Source: Microbispora hainanensis (lineage in GTDB: Bacteria; Actinomycetota; Actinomycetes; Streptosporangiales; Streptosporangiaceae). From it: a stretch of 64,000 nucleotides of DNA. The notes beneath the pieces are model-generated. The model ran no database searches, had not been told where the DNA came from, and saw only the letters and a list, made by a program, of their open reading frames with translations. The translations under genes and the position numbers were made by a program. Every line of letters starts with the position of its first letter. Positions within the stretch are counted from its first letter, which is position 1. The DNA lies in NCBI RefSeq assembly GCF_036186745.1, contig NZ_CP108086.1:2418001-2482000 (forward strand), given 5' to 3'. Positions 8,640-17,412 of the stretch are shown in pieces.

Positions 8640-9905
8640 GTGATTGACCTGCGTACCCTTCGTGAGGACCCTGACCGGCTCCGGGCGTCGCAGCGCGTCC
8701 GCGGCGAGGACGATTCGGTCGTGGAGACCCTGCTGTCGCTCGACGAGCGCCGCCGATCCGCGCTCAACACCTTCGAGTCGCTGCGCGCCGAGCAGAAGAG
8801 CATCGGCAAGTCGGTGTCCCGCGCGTCCGGGGACGAGCGCCAGGCGCTGCTCGACCGTGCGAAGGAACTGGCCGCGCAGGTGAAGGCGGCCGAGACCGAG
8901 GCCGCCGCGCTGGCGAGCGAGCTCGACGAGCTGCTCATGACCGTCCCGAACATCGTCGAAGAGGGCGCGCCCCCCGGCGGCGAGGACGACTACGTCGTGC
9001 TTGAGGAGGTCGGCGAGAAGCCGGTCTTCGACTTCGAGCCCCGCGACCACGTCGAGCTGGGCGAGCTGCTCGGCGCGATCGACACCGAGCGCGGGGCCAA
9101 GGTGTCCGGCGCCCGGTTCTTCTTCCTCAAGGGCGTCGGCGCGCGGCTGCAGCTCGGGCTGCTCAACATGGCGATCCAGCAGGCCGTCGAGGCCGGCTTC
9201 ACGCCGATGATCACGCCCGTGCTGGTCAAGCCCGAGGCGATGGCCGGCACCGGCTTCCTCGGCGCCCACGCGAGCGAGGTCTACCGGCTTGAGGCCGACG
9301 ACCTCTATCTCGTCGGCACCAGCGAGGTGCCGCTGGCGGCCTACCACTCCGACGAGATCCTCGACCGGTCGGCGCTGCCGATGCGCTACGCCGGGTGGTC
9401 GTCCTGCTTCCGCCGCGAGGCCGGGTCGTACGGCAAGGACACCCGGGGCATCATCCGCGTCCACCAGTTCGACAAGGTGGAGATGTTCTCCTACTGCCGT
9501 CCCGAGGAGGCGCACGAGGAGCACCTGCGGCTCCTCGCCTGGGAGAAGGAGATGCTGGAGAAGGTCGAGATCCCCTACCGCGTGATCGACGTGGCGGGCG
9601 GCGACCTCGGCTCGTCGGCGGCGCGCAAGTATGACTGCGAGGGCTGGGTGCCCACGCAGGGCCGCTACCGCGAGCTCACCTCGACCTCCAACTGCACCGA
9701 CTACCAGGCCCGCCGGCTGAAGGTGCGCTACCGCGACGAGGAGGGCAAGCCGCAGCACGTGGCCACCCTCAACGGCACGCTGGCGACCACCCGCTGGATC
9801 GTGGCGATCCTGGAGAACCACCAGCAGGCCGACGGTTCGGTGGTCGTCCCCAAGGCGTTGCGGCCCTACGTGGGGCTCGACGTCCTGGAGCCGCTCTCCC
9901 GCTAG
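8640..9905 (+). CDS. serS: Seryl-tRNA synthetase
   Basis: A 421-residue class II aminoacyl-tRNA synthetase charging tRNA-Ser. The N-terminal coiled-coil arm that grips the tRNA long variable arm spans about residues 25-100. Motif 2 reads [14 protein letters not shown] with [10 protein letters not shown], and motif 3 is [16 protein letters not shown]. The serine/ATP site piece LVGTSEVPL is present. Length and all core motifs are normal. The GTG start gives [12 protein letters not shown], the usual N-terminus. A strong hairpin follows the stop codon, so the transcript probably ends there. Confidence 0.98.
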   Translation: MIDLRTLREDPDRLRASQRVRGEDDSVVETLLSLDERRRSALNTFESLRAEQKSIGKSVSRASGDERQALLDRAKELAAQVKAAETEAAALASELDELLMTVPNIVEEGAPPGGEDDYVVLEEVGEKPVFDFEPRDHVELGELLGAIDTERGAKVSGARFFFLKGVGARLQLGLLNMAIQQAVEAGFTPMITPVLVKPEAMAGTGFLGAHASEVYRLEADDLYLVGTSEVPLAAYHSDEILDRSALPMRYAGWSSCFRREAGSYGKDTRGIIRVHQFDKVEMFSYCRPEEAHEEHLRLLAWEKEMLEKVEIPYRVIDVAGGDLGSSAARKYDCEGWVPTQGRYRELTSTSNCTDYQARRLKVRYRDEEGKPQHVATLNGTLATTRWIVAILENHQQADGSVVVPKALRPYVGLDVLEPLSR

Positions 9906-9921
9906 ACCCTTCGATCGAGGG

Positions 9922-9946
9922 CCTCCGTACGTGTCACGTGCGGAGG
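9922..9946 (+). terminator. Hairpin terminator after serS
   Basis: Nearly perfect 12-bp inverted repeat (CCTCCGTACGTG with CACGTGCGGAGG, one G-T wobble) begins 17 nt after the serS stop and is followed by TCTTCGTGT. Confidence 0.65.
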
Positions 9947-10226
9947 TCTTCGTGTCTCATGACGACGTTCTGCGGCGGGTTCACGCGGCGACCGGGCAGC
10001 GGACTGTTGTCCGGCAAAAGTACAATCTGCAACTTTTGACGGCAGGACCGTTAGATGTGATGTAAATCTCCCGGTTCGGACGACGTCCAGGTGCCGAGAA
10101 GAGCCCCGGCGTGAAACTTTCATGCGCCCGGTCTTCAGGGGGTCTGCTCACGTCCTAATGGCCGTAGACCCCGGGCATGCGAAAGGCGGGGCTCGCCGAC
10201 GCGAACCCCGCCTTCGTCAAGTCAGG
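9947..10226. other. Intergenic region with AT-rich inverted repeat
   Basis: No gene is evident. CAAAAGT (10015-10021) and ACTTTTG (10032-10038) form a perfect 7-bp inverted repeat in an AT-richer patch, TTGACG overlaps its right arm at 10036-10041, and GGGGTCT pairs with AGACCCC further on (around 10138-10172). A small RNA promoter is conceivable but no good -10 is seen. Confidence 0.35.
10183..10214 (-). terminator. Terminator of the cold-shock gene
   Basis: AAGGCGGGG (10183-10191) pairs perfectly with CCCCGCCTT (10206-10214) around a 14-nt loop, 12 nt beyond the stop codon of the minus-strand cold-shock gene. Confidence 0.7.
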
Positions 10227-10430
10227 TCAGATGCCCCGGACGTTCGACGCCTGCGGACCCTTCGGACCAGCGATGACCTCGAACTCGACCCGCTGGCCGT
10301 CCTCGAGGTTGCGGTAGCCGCTGCCAGTGATCGCGGAGAAGTGCACGAACACGTCGGGCTCGCCGCCGTCCGGTGCGATGAAGCCGAAGCCCTTCTCAGC
10401 GTTGAACCACTTGACGGTTCCCTGAGCCAT
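10227..10430 (-). CDS. Cold-shock protein (CspA family)
   Basis: A 67-residue single cold-shock domain that binds single-stranded RNA/DNA as a chaperone or antiterminator. RNP1 reads KGFGFIAP and RNP2 VFVHFSAI. It opens with [17 protein letters not shown], the standard start; ATG 10430 has GGGAGAG at a good distance. The roughly 240-bp spacer to the next divergent gene leaves space for the long 5' leader typical of csp mRNAs, although I see no definite promoter. The gene stands alone and has its own terminator. Confidence 0.96.
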   Translation of the reverse strand: MAQGTVKWFNAEKGFGFIAPDGGEPDVFVHFSAITGSGYRNLEDGQRVEFEVIAGPKGPQASNVRGI

Positions 10431-10670
10431 TACTGCTCTCCCTAAGGAAGTGAATCTTGGGGACCACACCTCGTGGACCCCGGGTGTGTCGCACAGCTCC
10501 CCGGGTGGCTCATACAGTCAAACTGGTTTTCGCTACGGGAACAGCTAATACAACGCCTTCACATCTAACACTATGTAGCCCGTTGGTGTTCCACGTCCGG
10601 GCGAAGTTTCTCGCCCCGCGTGTGGCAGAGGGCATGGCACGGCATGTTTCGGTGCACACTGGAACCTGTC

Positions 10671-11468
10671 ATGACCTGCCCCCGCCTCGTCGCCACGGAC
10701 CTCGACGGCACCGCGCTGCGCACCGACGGAACGATCTCTCCGCGTACCGCCGCCGCTTTCGCCCGCGTGGAAGAGGCCGGTGGGGCCCTCGTCTTCGTGA
10801 CCGGCCGGCCGCCCCGCTGGATGTACAACGTCGCGGGAGCCGTACGGCACCGGGGGCTGGCGATCTGCGCGAACGGCGCGCTCGTGTACGACCTCCACAC
10901 CGAGGAGATCATCGAGTCGCGTCTGATCGCCGCCGACGTGCTCGAAGAGTGCGTCGCCCGGCTGCGGCGGCAGGTGCCCGGCCTCAGGTTCTCCGTCGAG
11001 TACGAAGGGGGCTTCGCGCACGAGGCCGCCTACGTGCTGGGGCGCTGGGACGCCCGGGAGCTGTCGTACAGGCAGATCGTGGCCGTCGCGGCGCTGACGT
11101 CCCAGCCGTGCGTCAAGCTGCTCGCGCAGCACCCCTCGATGGACCCCGACGAGCTGCACCAGGGGGTGCTGGAGATCGTCGGCGACCTCGTGACCCCGAC
11201 CCACTCCAGCGGCCGTGCGCTGATCGAGATGAGCGCGCGCGGTGTGACCAAGGCCACGGCGCTGGCCACGCTGGCCGAGGAGATGGGGATCAAGCCCGCG
11301 GAGGTGGTCGCCTTCGGCGACATGCCGAACGACCTGCCGATGCTGACCTGGGCCGGCACGTCGTACGCCGTGGCGAACGCCCACCGCGACGTGCTGGCCG
11401 CCGTCGATCACGTGACGGCGGCCAACAACGACGACGGTGTGGCGGTCGTGCTGGAGACCCTGTTCTGA
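10671..11468 (+). CDS. HAD-superfamily (Cof-type) phosphatase
   Basis: A 265-residue Cof-like HAD hydrolase. Motif I is LVATDLDGTAL (nucleophile Asp in DLDGT at about residues 9-13), motif II lies in VFVTGRPP, and motif IV is VVAFGDMPNDLPML near residue 215. The cap domain of the C2 type sits between. Such enzymes dephosphorylate sugar phosphates, FMN or other phosphometabolites; the substrate cannot be told from sequence. ATG 10671 begins directly before the conserved core; the open frame upstream is not conserved in character. It is divergent from the cold-shock gene and convergent with bpa. Confidence 0.88.
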   Translation: MTCPRLVATDLDGTALRTDGTISPRTAAAFARVEEAGGALVFVTGRPPRWMYNVAGAVRHRGLAICANGALVYDLHTEEIIESRLIAADVLEECVARLRRQVPGLRFSVEYEGGFAHEAAYVLGRWDARELSYRQIVAVAALTSQPCVKLLAQHPSMDPDELHQGVLEIVGDLVTPTHSSGRALIEMSARGVTKATALATLAEEMGIKPAEVVAFGDMPNDLPMLTWAGTSYAVANAHRDVLAAVDHVTAANNDDGVAVVLETLF

Positions 11469-11482
11469 GTCGCTTGGCGCCT

Positions 11483-11570
11483 GGGGTTGGTGCCGGGGTC
11501 CGTGTTCGGGGTTTTGCGGGGTCTCCGGGGCTTTCCGGGTTCTACGGGTTTCGGGGTTTACAGGTAGGGG
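11483..11570. other. G-tract cluster, possible G-quadruplex
   Basis: Nine runs of three or four G (11483, 11495, 11508, 11518, 11527, 11537, 11546, 11553, 11567) spaced by 5-9 nt lie between the convergent HAD and bpa genes and run just past the bpa stop. Confidence 0.5.
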
Positions 11571-12085
11571 CCGCCCGCGCGGTGGCCCTGGTCGTCCTGC
11601 CCGCCCTGGGTCATGCCGCCGGGGAGCGCGCGGCGCATCTGCTCCAGCTGCGCGCGAGCGGCCATCTGCTGCGCGAACAGCGTGGTCTGGATGCCGTGGA
11701 ACAGGCCCTCAAGCCAGCCGACGAGCTGGGCGTGCGCGACCCTCAGCTCCGCGTCGCTCGGCGGGGTCTCGTTCTCGTCGCTGAACGGCAGGGACAGCCG
11801 TTCCAGCTCCTCCACCAGCTCGGGGGCCAGGCCCTCCTCAAGCTCCTTGATCGAACTCTGGTGGATGTCCTTGAGCCGCTTGCGGCTGGCGTCGTCGAGG
11901 GGAGCCGCCCGCACCTCCTCCAGCAGCTGGCGGATCATGCTGCCGATCCGCATCACCTTGGCGGGCTGCTCCACCAGATCGGCGACGGACCGCTCCTCGT
12001 GCTCGCCCTTACCGTTGCCGCCGGAGACCGAAAGGCCCTGCGGCCCAACGACCACGATCTGCGGCGTGCTCTCGTCTGCGTTCAT
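11558..12085 (-). CDS. bpa: Bacterial proteasome activator Bpa (PafE)
   Basis: A 175-residue protein matching Bpa/PafE (DUF2587), the ATP-independent ring activator that opens the actinobacterial 20S proteasome. The helical core is recognisable in RSVADLVEQPAKVMRIGSMI, LLEEVRAAPLDDASR, IHQSSIKELEEGLAPELV and WLEGLFHGIQTTLFAQQM. The C-terminus is GPYL; the mycobacterial protein ends GQYL, the motif that docks into proteasome pockets, so the penetrating Tyr-Leu is kept and Gln becomes Pro. ATG 12085 has AGGAG upstream. The gene is not near other proteasome genes here. Confidence 0.93.
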   Translation of the reverse strand: MNADESTPQIVVVGPQGLSVSGGNGKGEHEERSVADLVEQPAKVMRIGSMIRQLLEEVRAAPLDDASRKRLKDIHQSSIKELEEGLAPELVEELERLSLPFSDENETPPSDAELRVAHAQLVGWLEGLFHGIQTTLFAQQMAARAQLEQMRRALPGGMTQGGQDDQGHRAGGPYL

Positions 12086-12143
12086 CGATCGTTTACAACT
12101 CCTGATTCGCCGGGGCACACCGTGCTCACCCCATCAACTTAAC

Positions 12144-13106
12144 TCACCTGACCAGCAGCAGCTTTCCGATGTGTTCACCCTCTTCGAGCATCTGGTGAGC
12201 GCGGGCCGCCTGGTCGAGCGGGATCCGCTCGTGCACCACGGGCCGTACGGCACCGGCGGCGACGAGCGGCCACACGTTGTCGACCACGCCCCGGCAGATC
12301 GCGCCCTTGTCGTCCACCGGGCGGGTGCGCAGCCCGGTCGCGTGGATCGAGGCCCGCTTGGCGAGCAGCGTGCCGAGGTCGAGCTCGCCCTTCGCGCCGC
12401 CCTGCAGGCCGATCACGACCAGGCGGCCGCCGGTCGCGAGGGCGCGCAGGTTCCCGGCCAGATACTTCGCGCCGATGATGTCGAGGATGACGTCGGCCTG
12501 CCCCTTGAACCGCTCGGCGAAGTCCTCCTCGCGATAGTTGACGCCGTCGTCCGCGCCGAGCTCGCGGCAGCGCGCGAGCTTGTCCGCGGAGCCGGCCGTC
12601 ACGAGCACGCGGGAGCCGAACGCCTTGGCGAGCTGGATGGCCATCGTGCCGATGCCGCTCGCGCCGCCGTGGACGAGCAGGGTCTCGCCCTTCCGGAGGC
12701 GGGCGGTCATGAAGACGTTCGACCAGACCGTGCAGGCGACCTCGGGGAGACCGGCGGCCTCGTCCAGCGTGACGCCCTCCGGCACCGGCATCACCTGCTG
12801 CCAGGGCACCGCCACCCGTTCGGCGTACCCGCCGCCGGCCAGCAGGGCGCAGACGCGGTCGCCGGGCGCGAGATGCGGGACGTTCTCGCCGACCTCGATG
12901 ATCGTGCCGGAGCACTCGAGCCCCGGGATCTCGGAGGCTCCGGGCGGCGGCGGGTAGAGACCGCGCCGCTGGAGCAGATCCGCCCGGTTGACGGCCGAGG
13001 CGGCGACCTCGATGAGCACCTCACCTGGGCCGGGACGCGGGTCGGGCACTTCCTGCCAGGCCAAAACCTCGGGTCCGCCGGGTTCGGAAATCACGATCGC
13101 ACGCAT
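12144..13106 (-). CDS. NAD(P)H quinone oxidoreductase, zinc-independent MDR family
   Basis: A 320-residue medium-chain dehydrogenase/reductase of the quinone oxidoreductase type (Qor, PIG3-like). The GroES-like half contains AVNRADLLQRRGLYPPPPG and GLECSGTI; the Rossmann half holds LVHGGASGIGTMAIQLAK, the NADPH site. No structural zinc cysteines are present, as expected for this branch. It would reduce quinones or alpha,beta-unsaturated carbonyls with NADPH. The start MRAIVISEPGG is the family N-terminus. TACTTT lies 7 nt upstream of the ATG, suggesting a leaderless mRNA. Divergent from the ParA-like gene. Confidence 0.92.
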   Translation of the reverse strand: MRAIVISEPGGPEVLAWQEVPDPRPGPGEVLIEVAASAVNRADLLQRRGLYPPPPGASEIPGLECSGTIIEVGENVPHLAPGDRVCALLAGGGYAERVAVPWQQVMPVPEGVTLDEAAGLPEVACTVWSNVFMTARLRKGETLLVHGGASGIGTMAIQLAKAFGSRVLVTAGSADKLARCRELGADDGVNYREEDFAERFKGQADVILDIIGAKYLAGNLRALATGGRLVVIGLQGGAKGELDLGTLLAKRASIHATGLRTRPVDDKGAICRGVVDNVWPLVAAGAVRPVVHERIPLDQAARAHQMLEEGEHIGKLLLVR

Positions 13107-13119
13107 GTGACCTAAAGTA
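13107..13119 (-). promoter_or_regulatory. TACTTT -10 box, leaderless start
   Basis: On the minus strand TACTTT (13119-13114) is 7 nt before ATG 13106 with no Shine-Dalgarno. Confidence 0.4.
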
Positions 13120-13220
13120 GCGTGGCGGAGAACTCGGCGGTTGCCCGCATTCACCGTATTACGTGGCGCTAATCTGCAATGTGTTTGCTACCCCATTAGC
13201 CCAGCCCGAGGGGGTACACG

Positions 13221-15782
13221 GTGGCGAGACATGATCGTGAGGATCCCCATTCTCTCGAAGACCAGCTGGCATGGCTTGACGCGATCAAGGAAATGCCCGA
13301 CGAGGTGGAGATAGCGGTCAGCGCGGTCACCTCGGCCACGCTCGCCTCTCCAACGCCGCCACCGGCCGCCGAGCCCGAGCCCGCCTCGCCGTACCCGGCC
13401 GACCCGTGGAGTCTCGTACCGGCCGAGCCCGCGTCCGGCGGCCTGCTCCGCGGCGCGGCCGACAGCGCTGCCGGCTCCGGCTATGGCGCTCCGGCGCAGG
13501 AGGACGTGCAGACGTCCGAGTCGTCGTCCACCGGTCCCGTCCGAGACCCCCTCTTCGATCCTGACTATTCGGACCGCTTTGGGTATGAAAGCGGCAAAAA
13601 GTCCGAATTTGGGGTCGGGTATGGAAGCGAGACCAGCTTCCGCGACCTGGGCTTTGGCGAGCCGGGGTTTGGCGAGCCGGGGTTTGGTGACTCGGGGTTC
13701 GGCGACACTGCGCGCTTCGGCGACACGAAGTTCGGTGACGCGGGCCTGCGCGACCCTGGCGTGGGCACCCCTGGCTTCGGTGACGCGGGCTTCGGTGACG
13801 CGGGCTTCCGCGACCCGGGCTTCCGCGACCCGGGCTTCGGTGAGACGACGAATCTGAGTGACACGACGGCCTTCGTGACCAGGCCCGCGTCCTCGGCTGC
13901 GTCCCCTACGTCCTCGCCTGCGGACACGCGTGAGAGCGCCCCGGCCGAGTCGTCCACCGCGTTCGGCACGCCGCCGGGGACGAGGGCCGAGGAGTCCGCC
14001 ACCTCGACGGGACCGGTGAAGGCCCCGTCCTTCGGTTCCGGGGCGGCCGGTTTCGGGGCGGCGTCGGACTCCGAGCAGGTGCCGGACCGGTCTGCGGAGT
14101 CGTCCTCGCCGAGGTCTTCCGACGCTTCTCCGGGCTCGGAATCGGAGTCCTCAGAGGAGATCTCGAACGAGACGCCGGGCGACGACCAGCCGCAGGCGGA
14201 GGACGACGGCCACTCCCAGCCGGGTGGTGCATCGTCCTTCACCACACCTCTCTTCAGTGGTTCCTTCCCGGGCTCCCCGGCGGACACCGACGCCTACAAG
14301 AATCTCGGTGCGTTCACTGGCGGCGAGTCCGTCTCCGGCACGTCGTCCACCAAGGAGCCGCTGCGGGGCTGGCTGGAGCCGGCCGTGCCGGTGCCGGCGG
14401 CCCAGCAGGATCCCGCCGTTTCCGACGAGCCGGAGGAGCCGCCCGCGCCGCCGGAGATCCCGTCTCCGTTCGGCCCCCCACGGGCCGAGGCCGTGCCGGA
14501 CTTCGCCGACGACCGCTTCACCGGCTCGCTGCGGGAGGAGTTGGCCGCCGAGGAGCGAAAGCCGTACGAGCCGGGGCCGGTCGCGGCGGCGGCACCTCCG
14601 CCCCCGCCCGCACCGGCGCAGATGCCGTCACCGCAGCCCGCACCGGCGCCGCAGCCCGCGCCCGAGCGCGCCTCCGCGCCGGTGGAGACGCCGCCCGTGG
14701 AACGCGACGCGGTGGCGGAGCGGGAGGCGTACCAGGCCCCGCGCCGGCCGGCTCCCGTCTCCGCCTTCAGCTCGCCCGCGCGTACGACGGGGAAGTCGGC
14801 CGGCTCGAAGCCGACCGCCGACAGCCTCGACCCGGTCACCCTGCTGCGGGGGCGGCGGAACGCTCCCGCGACGGGCTGGCGGCGGCTGGTCTACAAGGCG
14901 TCCGCCGGGCTGATCAAGCCGGGTGAGGCCCCGGAGGTGCGGCGGCGTCGTGAACTCGTGCAGCGCGCCCGCACGCCCGTCGCCACCGGTCACCACCGGG
15001 TCGCCGTGCTCAGCCTCAAGGGCGGGGTGGGCAAGACCACGACGACCGTCGGGCTCGGCGCCACGCTCGCGCAGGTGCGCGGCGACCGGGTCATCGCGGT
15101 CGACGCCAACCCCGACCGTGGAACGCTCTCCGACAAGGTCGAGCTGGAGACCGCGGCCACCGTACGCGACCTGCTGAACGAGCGGGCGCAGATCAAGCGA
15201 TACGTGGACATCCGGGCCTTCACCTCGCAGACGCCCTCGCGGCTGGAGATCCTGGCGTCGGACCGCGACCCGTCGGTGTCGGAGGCGTTCAGCGCCAAGG
15301 ACTACCACGCGGTGGCGAACGTGCTGGAGAACTTCTACTCCATCTGCATCACCGACTGCGGCACCGGCCTCCTGCACTCCGCAATGTCGGGTGTGCTCGG
15401 CATGGCCGACCAGATCGTGCTCGTCAGCTCGCCGTCCGTGGACGGCGCCAGGGCGGCCTCGGCCACACTGGACTGGCTGGAGGCGCACCACTACGGCGAC
15501 CTCGTGCGGGCCGCCACCGTGGTGCTCTGCAGCGTACGGCCGCGGTCGAAGTCCACAGTGGACCTCGACAAGCTGGAGGCCCACTTCGCCGCCCGCTGTC
15601 GCACCGTGGTGCGGGTGCCGTACGACGCCCACCTGGAGGAGGGCGCGGAGATCGACCTGGACCGCCTGCAGCAGGCCACCAGGGACGCCTACCTCCGCCT
15701 CGCGGCCTCCGTGGGCGACGGCTTCGCCGGGCCACACGCGCTGGCCGCGCCCAGGTTCTCGGAGATCCCGGACCACCTGTGA
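13221..15782 (+). CDS. ParA/MinD-like ATPase with repeat-rich N-terminus (EspI-like)
   Basis: An 853-residue protein in two parts. Residues 1-580 are low-complexity, rich in Pro, Ser, Glu and Ala, and include a glycine-phenylalanine repeat (residues 144-209, GFGDAG/GFRDPG type). Residues 590-853 form a ParA/MinD ATPase with deviant Walker A KGGVGKTT (600-607), VIAVDANPDRG and CITDCGTG. The layout resembles mycobacterial EspI and Streptomyces MinD-like proteins linked to type VII secretion; no secretion genes are in the window, so the partner is unknown. GTG 13221 has GAGGGGG upstream. It may localise at the membrane or pole through its disordered arm. Confidence 0.85.
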   Translation: MARHDREDPHSLEDQLAWLDAIKEMPDEVEIAVSAVTSATLASPTPPPAAEPEPASPYPADPWSLVPAEPASGGLLRGAADSAAGSGYGAPAQEDVQTSESSSTGPVRDPLFDPDYSDRFGYESGKKSEFGVGYGSETSFRDLGFGEPGFGEPGFGDSGFGDTARFGDTKFGDAGLRDPGVGTPGFGDAGFGDAGFRDPGFRDPGFGETTNLSDTTAFVTRPASSAASPTSSPADTRESAPAESSTAFGTPPGTRAEESATSTGPVKAPSFGSGAAGFGAASDSEQVPDRSAESSSPRSSDASPGSESESSEEISNETPGDDQPQAEDDGHSQPGGASSFTTPLFSGSFPGSPADTDAYKNLGAFTGGESVSGTSSTKEPLRGWLEPAVPVPAAQQDPAVSDEPEEPPAPPEIPSPFGPPRAEAVPDFADDRFTGSLREELAAEERKPYEPGPVAAAAPPPPPAPAQMPSPQPAPAPQPAPERASAPVETPPVERDAVAEREAYQAPRRPAPVSAFSSPARTTGKSAGSKPTADSLDPVTLLRGRRNAPATGWRRLVYKASAGLIKPGEAPEVRRRRELVQRARTPVATGHHRVAVLSLKGGVGKTTTTVGLGATLAQVRGDRVIAVDANPDRGTLSDKVELETAATVRDLLNERAQIKRYVDIRAFTSQTPSRLEILASDRDPSVSEAFSAKDYHAVANVLENFYSICITDCGTGLLHSAMSGVLGMADQIVLVSSPSVDGARAASATLDWLEAHHYGDLVRAATVVLCSVRPRSKSTVDLDKLEAHFAARCRTVVRVPYDAHLEEGAEIDLDRLQQATRDAYLRLAASVGDGFAGPHALAAPRFSEIPDHL
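13650..13847 (+). repeat. 15-bp degenerate repeat encoding GFGD-type pentapeptides
   Basis: About thirteen pentapeptide units (GFGEP, GFGDS, RFGDT, KFGDA, GFRDP) encoded in phase inside the ParA-like gene; several units are identical at DNA level, e.g. the adjacent GFRDP pair near 13803-13832. Confidence 0.85.
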
Positions 15783-15873
15783 GCGAGCACGGATGATCTC
15801 TTTCACGGTCGCGGTCACGTACGAGGGAGTGAGAGACTAGGCTGCTGCGTGGCGTTCCAGCACGGAGCGCAGG

Positions 15874-15962
15874 GGAGAGCTCGCCTAGTGGACGATGGCG
15901 GCGGTCTTGAAAACCGCTAGGCCGGGTGACCGGTCTCGTGGGTTCGAATCCCACGCTCTCCG
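15874..15962 (+). tRNA. tRNA-Ser(TGA)
   Basis: An 89-nt tRNA with 7-bp acceptor stem GGAGAGC/GCTCTCC (15874-15880 with 15955-15961), discriminator G 15962, anticodon loop CTTGAAAA giving TGA (codon UCA), a long class II variable arm (TAGGCCGGGTGACCGGTCTC) and T-loop GGTTCGAATCC. CCA is not encoded. An IS256 element starts 18 bp downstream. Confidence 0.97.
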
Positions 15963-15980
15963 CTCTCGTGATGTCGCAAG

Positions 15981-17412
15981 GAGCAATGCTTAGAACCTGT
16001 GGATCTTCAGGGAAGGGGTGTACCTTCCCGATGATCATGTAGGTCTCATGCATGACCGACGCGCCAACGTCGGTCGGGAAGGCACACCCGTGCTCACCGT
16101 AGTCCCTGACCCCGCTGACGGCGACCGCCGTACCGCAGACGCCCCGGTCTCCTCCTCCCTGATCGACGAGATCGTCCGGGAAGGCGCCCGCAGGATGCTC
16201 GCCGAAGCGCTCAAAGCCGAAGTCGACGCCTATATCGCCCAGTTCGCCGATCAGCGTGACGACGATGGGCGCCGTCTGGTCGTGCGTAACGGCTACCACC
16301 AGGCGCGCGAGGTGCTCACCGCGGCCGGCGCGATCGAGGTCAAGGCGCCCAGGGTCAACGACAGGCGCGTCGATGAGGTCACCGGCGAGCGCAAGCGCTT
16401 CTCCTCGGCGATCCTGCCGCCCTGGGCGCGCAAGACACCGAAGATCACCGAAGTGCTGCCCTTGCTCTACCTGCACGGCCTGTCCTCCGGTGACTTCGTC
16501 CCAGCGCTGGGGCAGTTCCTCGGCTCGGCCGCCGGCCTGTCGGCGCCGGTCATCACGAAGCTGACCGAGCAGTGGAAGGCCGAACAGCGCGCCTTCGCCG
16601 ACCGTGACCTGTCGGGCGTGGACTACGTCTACCTGTGGGCCGACGGGGTGCACGTCAACGTCCGCCTGGAGGAGCACCGTTTGTGCCTGCTGGTGATGAT
16701 CGGCGTGCGCGCCGACGGCCGCAAGGAGCTCATCGCGCTGTCCGACGGCTACCGCGAGTCGACCGAGTCGTGGGCCGACCTGCTGCGCGACTGCAAACGG
16801 CGGGGAATGCGCGCGCCGGTGCTGGCCGTCGGGGACGGCGCACTGGGGTTCTGGGCCGCCCTCGGTGAGGTGTTCCCGCAGGCCAGGGCTCAAAGGTGCT
16901 GGTTTCACAAAATCGCCAACGTGCTGGGAGCCATGCCGAAGTCCGCACAGAGCGGCGCGAAGAAGGCGTTGGCGGAGATCTGGAACGCCGAGGACAAAGA
17001 CCACGCCCTGGCGGCGGTGAAGGCGTTCCAGGCCGCTTACGGGGCCAAGTACGGCAAGGCCGTGGCCAAGGTCGTCGACGACGTGGACGAGTTGCTAGCG
17101 TTCTACGACTTCCCAGCCGAGCATTGGGTGCATCTGCGCACGACCAACCCCATCGAGTCGACGTTCGCCACCGTGCGGCACCGCACCAAGGTCACCAAAG
17201 GCCCCGGTTCACGGGCGGCCGGGCTGGCCATGGCGTTCAAGCTGATCGAGTCAGCCCAGGCCCGCTGGCGCGCGGTCAACGCCCCCCACCTCGTCGCCCT
17301 GGTCCGCGCCGGGGCCACCTTCGTCAACGGCAAGCTCGTCGAACGCCCCGACGATCAGCCCTCACCAGCAGCTGCTTAGGAACTCGTGATCCACAGGTCT
17401 TGACGATTGCTC
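15981..17412 (+). mobile_element. IS256-family insertion sequence
   Basis: A complete element of 1432 bp with imperfect 25-bp terminal inverted repeats (15981-16005 and 17388-17412, 20 of 25 identical, both beginning GAGCAAT and ending ACCTGTGGATC). It carries one transposase gene. The usual 8-9 bp target duplication is absent: the left flank reads GTCGCAAG and the right flank CCGTACAG. Its right end sits in a toxin-like gene, so an adjacent deletion probably removed the other half of the target. Confidence 0.93.
16090..17379 (+). CDS. IS256-family transposase
   Basis: A 429-residue DDE transposase. The catalytic residues are D185 in YLWADGVHV, D249 in VGDGALGFW and E356 in NPIESTFATVRHRTK, the last matching the family signature; RCWFHKIANVL is also typical. 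All catalytic residues and both element ends are intact, so it may be active. I start at GTG 16090 because GGGAAGG lies about 7 nt upstream and the length is then typical; the frame is open to a GTG at 16018. Only this copy is in the window. Confidence 0.95.
   Translation: MLTVVPDPADGDRRTADAPVSSSLIDEIVREGARRMLAEALKAEVDAYIAQFADQRDDDGRRLVVRNGYHQAREVLTAAGAIEVKAPRVNDRRVDEVTGERKRFSSAILPPWARKTPKITEVLPLLYLHGLSSGDFVPALGQFLGSAAGLSAPVITKLTEQWKAEQRAFADRDLSGVDYVYLWADGVHVNVRLEEHRLCLLVMIGVRADGRKELIALSDGYRESTESWADLLRDCKRRGMRAPVLAVGDGALGFWAALGEVFPQARAQRCWFHKIANVLGAMPKSAQSGAKKALAEIWNAEDKDHALAAVKAFQAAYGAKYGKAVAKVVDDVDELLAFYDFPAEHWVHLRTTNPIESTFATVRHRTKVTKGPGSRAAGLAMAFKLIESAQARWRAVNAPHLVALVRAGATFVNGKLVERPDDQPSPAAA

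Noticed and set aside
15955-15980. Prophage or island attachment site at the tRNA-Ser 3' end
   Set aside because: I looked for a second copy of the tRNA 3' sequence downstream and saw none up to about 21 kb, and no integrase is present; only an IS lies beside it.
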